A program made the position numbers and the translations under genes. Below the pieces are notes generated by a model that saw only the letters and a program-made list of their open reading frames with translations, was not told the DNA's origin and made no database searches. A stretch of DNA of 6,909 bases. Origin: JBJXFY01 sp046155815 (GTDB lineage Bacteria; Verrucomicrobiota; Verrucomicrobiia; Limisphaerales; CAIMTB01). Position 1 is the first letter of the stretch; each line of letters opens with the position of its first letter. The stretch lies in NCBI GenBank assembly GCA_046155815.1, contig JBJXFY010000356.1, forward strand, positions 1 to 6,909, in the 5' to 3' direction. Positions 1 through 5,884 of the stretch are shown here, one piece after another.

Positions 1-2024
1 TGGTCGCGCGCCGCCTGCGCGGCCCAGCCCAGCGCCTCGGCGTGCAGGCCGGCAAGGTAGTCGGTGCCCACCATGAAATTCCGGACGGGCAGCAGCGCGG
101 TGAGCTCCTCCGTGCCGGCGGCCGCCACGGTTCGCGCGAGCTGGCGCACAGTGTCCGCGTCCAGCGCCACCTCGACCACCCGGGCCAGCCGGCCGGCCGC
201 CTGCCGCGCGGCATCGCGTCCGCCCAGCGCGCGCGCGAAGGCCGTCTGCCGCGCCGTGCCGCCGCCGAAGGTCAGCCGGCCGTCCTCGTGCGCCGCGCGC
301 CAGCGCGGCGCCAGCGCGTGGACGCACTGGGTGAAGGCGTACTCGATCGCGGCATCCATCGGCAGGTCGGTGGCCAGCGCCGCGATCTCCACGGCGCGTT
401 CGTAGGGCAGGTAGCTGCACGCCACCACGGCCTCGAGCCGGACACGCGGGTGCGGGTCCGGAACGAGCCGCGCGAGCAGCGCCGCCGCGCCGGGCCAGCG
501 GTCGGCCCAATGGCCGGTGACACGCGCCGCAAGGGCGCGGACCTCCGGACGCTCCGCGGCGGCCAGCCGGGTCAGGAGGTTCGTCTCGATGACCTCGTGG
601 CTGGCGAAGACGCCCAAGGTCTCCACCCGCGCCAAATCCGCCTCCTCGCCCGCGGGCGGCAGTGAATCGAGCCACGGCCGCAGGGCGGCGGTCACCTCTT
701 CCGTCGGGCGGCCGGCCAGCACGCGCTTCGCCATCTGGCGGTCCGAGCGTTCCGGGGAGCGCAGCAGCGTCACCAGCTCACCCACCGGACCGGCAGAGAG
801 CTTCTTCCCGGGCAAGTCACTCGAACCCGCCGGCGCCACGCGCCAGATGCGGCCGCTGGTCGTGTCGCGGGCCGGATCGCGGAAGCTCGCCTGATAGTGG
901 CCGATCACGGGGTTGTACCAGTCCGCCAGGTAGAGCGCGCCGTCCGGCCCGAAGCGCACGTCCACGATGCGGAAGGCCGTGTTGGTGGACTCGACGAGCG
1001 GCGGCAGGCGCAGCACGGAGTAGTTGGTTCCGCCGGCGTCGGTGATGCGGAAGCGCTCGACCGAGTTGTGAAGATACCCGCCGGTGATGAACTCACCTTG
1101 GTTCGCCGCGGGCCAGCGCGCGTTCTCCACGATCTCCGCGCCGCCGAACTTCCTCCCCTCGTTCCACAGCCAACGATGCTCGAGGAAGTGATCCGTGCGG
1201 ATCATGGCCTGGGTGAGATGGTAGATGCCGTGGCCGTTGCCGGCGAAGATGAAGGGCTGGCCCCAGCGGTCGAAGGCGGTGCCGAAGGGATTGTGGGCGC
1301 CCATCGCGCCGCTCCAGAAGGCGTCCAGCCGCAGTCGGCGCGGCCACCAACGCCACACGCCGGACTGGCGCAGCTCCTCGACGCCCCACGGCGTCTCGAT
1401 GCGCGAGAGCGCGTGCAGGCCCTGGGAGAAGGTGAGTTCGCCGGCGGGGCCCCAGTTGAAGGAATTGATGGTCTGGTGCGTGTCGCCCGTGCCGAAGCCG
1501 CGCAGCACCACGCGCCGCTCGTCGGCCCGGCCGTCGCCGTCCGTGTCGCGCAGATGCAGCAGTTCCGATCCCGCGCCGACGTACACGCCGCCGTCGCCCA
1601 ACTCGAGGCCGGTCGGGATCGCCAGGCTGTCGGCAAACACCGTGGACTTGTCCGCGCGGCCGTCGCGGTCCGTGTCCTCCAGTACGATCACCTTGTCGTT
1701 CGCCGCCTCACCGGGCCGGACCTGCGGATACACGCGGCTGCCCACGACCCACAGCCGGCCGTCGGGATCGAAGCGGATCTGGATCGGCTTCACCACGCCC
1801 TGCTCCTCGGCGGCGAACAGCGTGACCTTGAAGCCGGGCAGCACGCGCATTGCGGCGAGGTCTTCCGTCGGCGTGGCGGCCGACGAAAGCCGGCCATTGA
1901 GGGAACAAAACAGAAGCAGCCATTGCCCCGCGAGGAGCCCGGCACCCGCCCGCCGCGTCGCGGACCGTGCCGGCAGGACGAAGCGGCGACGGAGCTTCTT
2001 CGTCGGGGCCAGTGGGCAACTCAT
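1..2024 (-). CDS. Exported PVC-type propeller/HEAT-repeat protein (membrane-bound dehydrogenase-like), 3' end beyond window
   Basis: The minus-strand frame is open from an ATG at 2022-2024 to the left edge, giving 674 codons with no stop, so the C-terminus is missing. The first ~50 residues look like a signal peptide: several Lys/Arg, then a hydrophobic run (AGLLAGQWLLLF) and a small-residue cleavage region (SSAA). From about residue 59 the pattern LPGFKVTLFAAEE opens a propeller-like domain, with two Ca-binding-like repeats DTDRDGRAD (117-125) and DTDGDGRAD (160-168). Near residues 370-398 it ends in a segment with GHYQ and FRDPARD. These features match the PVC-type 'membrane-bound dehydrogenase' family. 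Residues ~400-560 are Ala/Leu/Arg-rich helical repeats of HEAT type. In this family a CxxCH cytochrome c-like domain usually follows, which would lie outside the window. The substrate is unknown. An in-frame ATG at 2127-2129 exists, but it would bury the signal peptide. The gene lies 122 bp downstream of an SGNH-like gene and may be cotranscribed with it. Confidence 0.85.
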   Translation of the reverse strand, partial: MSCPLAPTKKLRRRFVLPARSATRRAGAGLLAGQWLLLFCSLNGRLSSAATPTEDLAAMRVLPGFKVTLFAAEEQGVVKPIQIRFDPDGRLWVVGSRVYPQVRPGEAANDKVIVLEDTDRDGRADKSTVFADSLAIPTGLELGDGGVYVGAGSELLHLRDTDGDGRADERRVVLRGFGTGDTHQTINSFNWGPAGELTFSQGLHALSRIETPWGVEELRQSGVWRWWPRRLRLDAFWSGAMGAHNPFGTAFDRWGQPFIFAGNGHGIYHLTQAMIRTDHFLEHRWLWNEGRKFGGAEIVENARWPAANQGEFITGGYLHNSVERFRITDAGGTNYSVLRLPPLVESTNTAFRIVDVRFGPDGALYLADWYNPVIGHYQASFRDPARDTTSGRIWRVAPAGSSDLPGKKLSAGPVGELVTLLRSPERSDRQMAKRVLAGRPTEEVTAALRPWLDSLPPAGEEADLARVETLGVFASHEVIETNLLTRLAAAERPEVRALAARVTGHWADRWPGAAALLARLVPDPHPRVRLEAVVACSYLPYERAVEIAALATDLPMDAAIEYAFTQCVHALAPRWRAAHEDGRLTFGGGTARQTAFARALGGRDAARQAAGRLARVVEVALDADTVRQLARTVAAAGTEELTALLPVRNFMVGTDYLAGLHAEALGWAAQAARD

Positions 2025-2119
2025 TCCGGCACGCAACCTGCCCGCCAATGAAGGCGGCGCGGCGCTCCGCTTCCCGCCGCGCTCCAAGAGCCGCCCCGGG
2101 TCTCCGGCGGATGACTTGA

Positions 2120-2152
2120 AGGTGAACATTTGAAACGTGGAACGCTTCACCT
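2120..2152. repeat. Short inverted repeat at the 3' end of the SGNH-like gene
   Basis: AGGTGAA (2120-2126) is the reverse complement of TTCACCT (2146-2152), with a 19-nt loop, and it overlaps the stop codon of the SGNH-like gene (2147-2149). There is no adjacent T-run on the minus strand, so it is not a convincing intrinsic terminator. The plus strand between 2116 and 2143 has GAA recurring every 6-8 bases, which looks like low-complexity intergenic repeat sequence. The remaining intergenic bases (2025-2119) are GC-rich and hold nothing else I can name. Confidence 0.25.
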
Positions 2153-3079
2153 GATTTGCGCCGCGAGCGATCCGATCCTCGTCTCCGCCTCGCGGATGAG
2201 CGGGACAAACTCCTCCATCTCGGCGGGGAACCATCGCCTGCTGCGGTCGCGGTGGTCGCGGCTGCTGGGCTGCTCCATGCGGTCGCCCCAGAGAAAGGCC
2301 CAGTTCGTCGGCCGCCAGTAGCCGTGCCAGAGGCGGTTCTTCGCGATCACCGCCTGCCGAAGCGCCTCGAAGTCCGGGTCGGCGAAGCGGCCGGCGGCAT
2401 CCACGGCCGGGCTGCGGCGTTCCGCAGGCGCCAGCGCCGCGGCCACCACCTCCGCGGCCTGCGCCTGCGCCCAGCCCGTGAGCTGGACGCCGTCCGTGGT
2501 CAGCCGCGCGGGGTCGAGGCCGGCGAGGCCGGCGTGGACGTCCGCCACCGGCAGGCCGCCCTCCGCGGCCAGTTCACGGATCACGACCGCCAGCGCGGCC
2601 AGGCGGTCACGCGGCGCCGAGAGGTCCGGGCCGGCTTCGCCCGGCGGGTCGCCGAACGGGGGCGGCGTGAGCAGCACGCGGCGCGGCGCGGCGCGGCCGA
2701 ACGCCTCCAGCCGGGCCGCGTACGCCTCGCGGAACCGCGCGGGCGTCATCGCCGGGTCCAGCGCCTCGTTCCGGCCGAAGTCCACGAGCAGCACGGTGAC
2801 GCCGTGGCGCGCGATGAGTTCCGTGGCCGGAGGAAAGTTCACGTCGCGCGGCTGGACGGCCACCGTGTCGCCCTCCCACGCGAGGCTGCGGAAGCGGAGG
2901 CGCAGCCCCGGCAGCGCCGCCTGAGCGAGCGCCTCGAGGTGCCCAGTCCCGGCCGCGGCGACGGCATGCGCGCCGCCGACGGTGGCGACCACGTCGTTCG
3001 TGCGCAGCGGCAGCACGGCGGCGCGGACAGGCGCGGCGGCGAGCGCCAGCAAGAGCAGCAGCCATCGGCGGGCGGGCAT
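2147..3079 (-). CDS. Exported SGNH/GDSL-like protein with degenerate catalytic residues
   Basis: The product is 310 residues from the chosen ATG (3077-3079). It begins with a textbook signal peptide: MPARR, then a Leu/Ala core, then APVRA with cleavage near residue 20. An in-frame ATG at 3161-3163 would add 28 residues ahead of it and hide it, so I prefer the inner start. The fold is recognised from SGNH blocks: block I near residues 31-40, LAWEGDTV with the block II Gly at 70, FGRNEA with the block III Asn at 104, and a block V segment TTDGVQLT at 194-201. Block I reads VGGA where a classic enzyme has GDS, so the nucleophile Ser is absent. Block V has Gln199 where the catalytic His would be. 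The C-terminal ~70 residues (AKNRLWHGYWRPTNW... and an acidic end) resemble the tail of PVC-group SGNH proteins encoded beside PVC-type haem/propeller proteins, as here. It may bind a ligand rather than hydrolyse an ester; the substrate is unknown. Confidence 0.8.
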   Translation of the reverse strand: MPARRWLLLLLALAAAPVRAAVLPLRTNDVVATVGGAHAVAAAGTGHLEALAQAALPGLRLRFRSLAWEGDTVAVQPRDVNFPPATELIARHGVTVLLVDFGRNEALDPAMTPARFREAYAARLEAFGRAAPRRVLLTPPPFGDPPGEAGPDLSAPRDRLAALAVVIRELAAEGGLPVADVHAGLAGLDPARLTTDGVQLTGWAQAQAAEVVAAALAPAERRSPAVDAAGRFADPDFEALRQAVIAKNRLWHGYWRPTNWAFLWGDRMEQPSSRDHRDRSRRWFPAEMEEFVPLIREAETRIGSLAAQIR

Positions 3080-3140
3080 GGTCCGGGCGGAGCGTGGCGG
3101 GACGCCGGGACGGAATGCCAGCCTGCGCGCGGTGGCGAGC

Positions 3141-3164
3141 GATGGCCTTGTTTCCAAGGTCATC
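3141..3164. repeat. 10-bp hairpin in the divergent intergenic region
   Basis: GATGGCCTTG (3141-3150) pairs with CAAGGTCATC (3155-3164) around a four-base loop TTTC: nine Watson-Crick pairs plus one G-T. It lies between the divergently transcribed SGNH-like gene and mqnC, with no T-run on either side, so it is not an obvious terminator. It could be a regulator site, a transcript hairpin, or part of the repeat-like sequence that follows. Confidence 0.45.
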
Positions 3165-3240
3165 CGTAGATTTCACAGAAGGTTGCAAGGGGAAGCCAAG
3201 CCCTTCTCCATCTGCGCCCTTCGGCGAAATCTGCGGAGGT
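3161..3240. repeat. Imperfect inverted repeat made of ATCCGTAGATTTCAC / AAATCTGCGG words
   Basis: CCGTAGATTTCACAGAAGG (3164-3182) and CCTTCGGCGAAATCTGCGG (3218-3236) are inverted copies matching at 16 of 19 positions, separated by 35 bases. The loop can itself form short stems: AAGGG at 3187-3191 with CCCTT at 3201-3205, or AGAAGG at 3177-3182 with CCTTCT at 3202-3207. ATCTGCG occurs twice in the same direction (3210-3216 and 3229-3235). Base composition is lower in GC than the flanking genes. This looks like a dispersed intergenic repeat; related words recur inside the waaF-like gene. A regulatory role for the divergent promoters is possible but not shown. Confidence 0.5.
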
Positions 3241-3263
3241 GCCCGTCCGCCCGGCCCGCTCCG

Positions 3264-3296
3264 TTGCCTGTTCAACCGCCCGTTTCCGGCTACGCT
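3264..3296 (+). promoter_or_regulatory. Candidate promoter abutting the mqnC start
   Basis: TTGCCT (3264-3269) and TACGCT (3291-3296) resemble sigma-70 -35 and -10 boxes, although the 21-base spacing is longer than the usual 16-18. TACGCT ends six bases before the mqnC ATG, so transcription would begin at or next to the start codon and the message would be leaderless or nearly so. No Shine-Dalgarno sequence lies upstream of the ATG, which fits that reading. Confidence 0.3.
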
Positions 3297-3302
3297 GGCG
3301 GC

Positions 3303-4502
3303 ATGGTGGACGACGTTTCGCCGGAGGACGCGCTGCTCCAGAAGGTCTGGGACGGCGGGCGGATTGACGCGGCGGAGGCGCGGCGGCTGCACGGCCTGCC
3401 GCTCGAGGAGCTGGGCGCGCTGGCGGACCGCCGCCGCCGGCTGCACCGCGCCGACGCCCACGCCGGCCACGGCGCGGACACGGTCACGTACATCGTGGAC
3501 CGCAACGTCAACTACACCAACGTCTGCAACGTCTATTGCAAGTTCTGCGCCTTCTGGCGCTCGGAGAAGGACGCGGACCACTACGTCATCACGCTCGACG
3601 AGCTGGACCGGAAGATCGAGGAGACCCTGGCCCTCGGCGGCACGCAGATGCTCATGCAGGGCGGGCACCACCCGAAGCTGACGAAGCAGTGGTACCTGGA
3701 CCTGCTGCATCACGTCCGGGAGAAATATCCCGGCTTCAACATCCACGGTTTCAGCCCGAGCGAATTCGTCGCGTTCAGCGAGTTCTTCAACGAACCGGTG
3801 GAGGAGGTGCTGAAGGACTTCGTGGCCGCCGGCCTGGGCTCGCTGCCGGGCGGCGGCGGGGAGATCCTCGTGGACCGCGTCCGGAACCGCATCGCGCCCC
3901 TGAAGGCCAACACCGCGGACTGGATGGGGGTGATGGACGTGGCCCACCGCCTGGGCCTGGCGAGCAGCGCGACGATGATGTTCGGCCACGTCGAGACGCT
4001 GGAGGACCGGATCGAGCATCTGGAGGTGGTGCGGGCGCAGCAGGACCGGTCGCTGGAGAGACTGCGGCAGACGGAGGGCGGAAGGCGGATCACGGGGAGC
4101 ACGCCGATCGCGCTGGCGGCGGACTATTCCCGGGCGCTGGAGGAGAAGCGCCTGAACGGCGGGGCGTTCACGGCCTTCATCGGCTGGACGTTCCAGCCGG
4201 AGAACGCGGTGCTCAAGGCCCCGACCGTCGGCGCGCACGAGTACCTGCGGATGCAGGCGCTGAGCCGCCTCTACCTCGACAACGTGCCGAGCGTGCCGAG
4301 CTCGTGGGTGACGCAGGGGCCGGACATCGGGCAGGTGGCGCTGCAGTACGGGGCGAACGACTTCGGCTCGATCATGATCGAGGAGAACGTCGTCAGTGCC
4401 GCAGGGGCGACCTTCCGCCTCGGCGCGGCGGACATGCAGCGGCTGATCGGCGAGCTGGGGTACGAGCCGCGCCAGCGCGACAACTGGTACCGGCTGGTCT
4501 GA
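3303..4502 (+). CDS. mqnC: Cyclic dehypoxanthinyl futalosine synthase MqnC (radical SAM)
   Basis: MqnC is a cytosolic radical SAM enzyme that cyclises dehypoxanthine futalosine in the futalosine route to menaquinone. The product is 399 residues, longer than the usual ~360. The [4Fe-4S] motif is Cys75, Cys79 and Cys82 (CNVYCKFC), preceded by TYIVDRNVNYTNVC. LGGTQMLMQGGHHP, NIHGFSPSE, the LPGGGGEILVDRVR stretch (Gly183-Gly186), ATMMFGHVET and WTFQPEN (from Trp295) are all standard MqnC blocks. They favour MqnC over the related MqnE and CofH/CofG enzymes. The frame stays open upstream to 2982, but homology begins just after the ATG at 3303, so I use that start. An extra stretch of about 37 residues (roughly 250-286) separates the QD of one barrel segment from GAFTAFIGW, where homologues have only a few residues. 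No other mqn gene is visible. lpxK follows 49 bp downstream in the same direction. Confidence 0.93.
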   Translation: MVDDVSPEDALLQKVWDGGRIDAAEARRLHGLPLEELGALADRRRRLHRADAHAGHGADTVTYIVDRNVNYTNVCNVYCKFCAFWRSEKDADHYVITLDELDRKIEETLALGGTQMLMQGGHHPKLTKQWYLDLLHHVREKYPGFNIHGFSPSEFVAFSEFFNEPVEEVLKDFVAAGLGSLPGGGGEILVDRVRNRIAPLKANTADWMGVMDVAHRLGLASSATMMFGHVETLEDRIEHLEVVRAQQDRSLERLRQTEGGRRITGSTPIALAADYSRALEEKRLNGGAFTAFIGWTFQPENAVLKAPTVGAHEYLRMQALSRLYLDNVPSVPSSWVTQGPDIGQVALQYGANDFGSIMIEENVVSAAGATFRLGAADMQRLIGELGYEPRQRDNWYRLV

Positions 4503-4513
4503 CGGGGGGCCGC

Positions 4514-4542
4514 TTGTCCCCTCCCCCGCGCGCTGGCACGCT
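4514..4542 (+). promoter_or_regulatory. Candidate promoter immediately upstream of lpxK
   Basis: TTGTCC (4514-4519) and CACGCT (4537-4542) are separated by 17 bases, the preferred sigma-70 spacing. The -10-like box ends nine bases before the lpxK ATG, so the leader would be absent or a few bases long. No Shine-Dalgarno sequence is present. The -10 box resembles the one before mqnC (TACGCT), and both are followed by GGC-rich bases and the ATG. The first box is weak in such GC-rich DNA, so chance is a real alternative; lpxK may instead be read through from mqnC. Confidence 0.3.
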
Positions 4543-4551
4543 GGCCGCCAC

Positions 4552-5724
4552 ATGCGCGACACCCTCCGCCGTTGGACCGAGGGCGCGGAGACATTCTTCC
4601 TCGAGGTCATCCTCGAACAACGCCAGGGGAAGCGGGCCGCGCTCGTGCGGGGGCTTTTGTTCGCCCTTTCCCACGTCTTCCTGGCCGGCGTCCGTACGCG
4701 CCGCGCGCTCTACAACGCCCGCATCCTCCGCGACACCACGCTCGGCGTGCAGGTCATCGCCATCGGCAACCTCACCGTCGGCGGCACCGGCAAGACGCCG
4801 GTCGTCGAGAAGTTCGCCCGCGAGCTGCAGGACCAGGGCCGCAAGGTGGCCATCCTCTCCCGCGGCTACCGGTCCAAGCCGCCGCCGCTGCACGGGCGCC
4901 TGCTCAACCGCCTCCTGCTCCGCCAGGAAACCTCCCCGCCGCGCGTCGTCTCCGACGGCAAGTCCCTGCTGCTCGACTCCGAAACCGCCGGCGACGAGCC
5001 GTACATGCTCGCCTCGAATCTCAGGGACGTGGTGGTGCTCACGGACAAGGACCGCGTGAAGGCCGGGCGCTACGCGATCCAGAAGTTCGGCTGCGACACG
5101 CTGCTGCTCGACGACGGTTTCCAATACTGGAAGATCCGCGGCCGGCGGCAGGACGTGGTGCTGGTGGACTGCCAGGCGCCGTTCGGGAACAACTTCCTCC
5201 TCCCGCGCGGCACGCTGCGCGAGCCGCCCGCGCACCTCGCCCGCGCCAGCGTGATCTTCCTCACCAAGAGCGACGGCAACACGGCCCCCCTCCGCGAGCA
5301 GCTCCACCGCCTGAACCCGAAGGCGCCCGTCATCGAGTGCGTCCACAGCCCGCTGTACTTCGAGGACGTGTTCACCGGCGAACGCCAGCCCATCGGGGCG
5401 GTCGCCGGCCGCCGCGTCGCGGCGCTGAGCGGGATCGCGCAGCCGGAGAGCTTCGAGAACGGCCTGCGGAAGCTCGGTGCGGAGCTGGTCTATGCGAAGC
5501 GCTTCGCCGACCACCACCGCTTCAGCCAGCAGGAGGTGATCAACGCCATCAACCGCTCAAAGAAGCGCCAGGCCGACATGCTGCTGACCACGCAGAAGGA
5601 CGCCGTGCGGTTCCCCAAGCTCGACCGCCGCGACCTTCCCGTGTGGTTCATGCGCGTGGAGATCCGAATTCTGTCCGGCGCGAAGGACTTCCACGACTGC
5701 GTGGACAGGATTTGCTTCCGCTGA
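4552..5724 (+). CDS. lpxK: Tetraacyldisaccharide 4'-kinase LpxK
   Basis: LpxK phosphorylates the 4' position of tetraacyldisaccharide 1-phosphate with ATP, giving lipid IVA, at the cytoplasmic face of the inner membrane. The product is 390 residues, longer than the ~330 of the E. coli enzyme. The N-terminal part (residues ~27-50, ALVRGLLFALSHVFLAG) is a hydrophobic membrane-association helix followed by a basic stretch. A P-loop GNLTVGGTGKTP spans residues 72-83 (Lys81). SRGY follows, then SDGKSLLLDSETAGDEP, DKDR, and the family signature LLLDDGFQ with Asp187 and Asp188. LPRGTLREP, DHHRF and TTQKDAVRFP complete the conserved set. A linker around residues 105-125 (PPLHGRLLNRLLLRQE) accounts for some of the extra length and reads like verrucomicrobial homologues. 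Presence of this gene implies a lipid A outer membrane. A waaF-like gene follows after 160 bp, making a lipopolysaccharide block. Confidence 0.95.
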   Translation: MRDTLRRWTEGAETFFLEVILEQRQGKRAALVRGLLFALSHVFLAGVRTRRALYNARILRDTTLGVQVIAIGNLTVGGTGKTPVVEKFARELQDQGRKVAILSRGYRSKPPPLHGRLLNRLLLRQETSPPRVVSDGKSLLLDSETAGDEPYMLASNLRDVVVLTDKDRVKAGRYAIQKFGCDTLLLDDGFQYWKIRGRRQDVVLVDCQAPFGNNFLLPRGTLREPPAHLARASVIFLTKSDGNTAPLREQLHRLNPKAPVIECVHSPLYFEDVFTGERQPIGAVAGRRVAALSGIAQPESFENGLRKLGAELVYAKRFADHHRFSQQEVINAINRSKKRQADMLLTTQKDAVRFPKLDRRDLPVWFMRVEIRILSGAKDFHDCVDRICFR

Positions 5725-5732
5725 CGCGGAAG
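5715..5732 (+). other. Perfect 7-bp hairpin straddling the lpxK stop codon
   Basis: CTTCCGC (5715-5721) pairs perfectly with GCGGAAG (5726-5732); the four-base loop TGAC contains the stop codon TGA (5722-5724). There is no T-run after it, so it is not a standard intrinsic terminator. It may stabilise the 3' end of the message or mark the border of the repeat element that begins about 10 bases later. Confidence 0.4.
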
Positions 5733-5742
5733 AAGTCCGGCG

Positions 5743-5876
5743 CCAAGCTCCCAATGCCAAGCTCCAAGCTCCAAGGAAGCTCCAAAAGCCACGCTCCAGG
5801 AAGCGCCTCAAGGACGCATGGCGTCTTGGTCATTGAAGCCAGGTCCTTTCGTGGAGCTTGGACCTTGGAGCTTGGG
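5743..5876. repeat. Intergenic CCAAGCTCC inverted-repeat element between lpxK and the waaF-like gene
   Basis: The left part holds CCAAGCTCC at 5743-5751, again at 5757-5765, and overlapping at 5764-5772. The right part holds the reverse complement GGAGCTTGG at 5853-5861 and 5867-5875. CCAAGCTCCAAGG (5764-5776) and CCTTGGAGCTTGG (5863-5875) are a perfect 13-bp inverted repeat with 86 bases between them. Near the middle, GACGC (5813-5817) and GCGTC (5821-5825) form a small hairpin around ATG. The element fills nearly the whole gap and ends about nine bases before the GTG start of the next gene. It has no coding capacity I would trust. It resembles dispersed, non-autonomous intergenic repeats; I cannot name a family. 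Confidence 0.6.
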
Positions 5877-5884
5877 TGTTCTCC

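Noticed and set aside
897..2051. Long plus-strand open frame (384 codons) opposite the PVC-type gene
   Set aside because: The opposite frame encodes a recognisable exported propeller protein across the same span; this one has no recognisable domain and skewed composition.
2127..2129. Upstream ATG as the start of the PVC-type gene
   Set aside because: It is in frame but adds 35 residues in front of a clear signal peptide. The ATG at 2022-2024 puts the signal at the N-terminus.
3161..3163. Upstream ATG as the start of the SGNH-like gene
   Set aside because: It would place 28 residues ahead of a textbook signal peptide and overlaps a strong hairpin.
3303..4502. The radical SAM gene as MqnE, CofG or CofH
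   Set aside because: The blocks TYIVDRNVNYTNVC, GGTQMLMQGGHHP and WTFQPEN fit MqnC best; I see no F420-pathway context.
4503..4551. G-run/C-run pair after mqnC (GGGGGG ... CCCCTCCCCC) as a terminator
   Set aside because: The pairing would be irregular, no T-run follows, and the same bases overlap the candidate lpxK promoter.
2607..4610. A 667-codon minus-strand open frame spanning the SGNH-like gene, the intergenic region and mqnC
   Set aside because: It crosses two genes on opposite strands and an intergenic repeat, shows no domain, and is a product of high GC.
4393..5517. Long minus-strand open frame opposite lpxK and the end of mqnC (374 codons)
   Set aside because: It is antisense to two genes with unmistakable conserved motifs. 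Its product is low-complexity, rich in Arg, Ala, Glu and Val, as expected for a shadow frame in high-GC DNA.
5743..5876. The CCAAGCTCC element as an insertion sequence
   Set aside because: It is only ~134 bp and has no transposase frame. At most it is a non-autonomous repeat.
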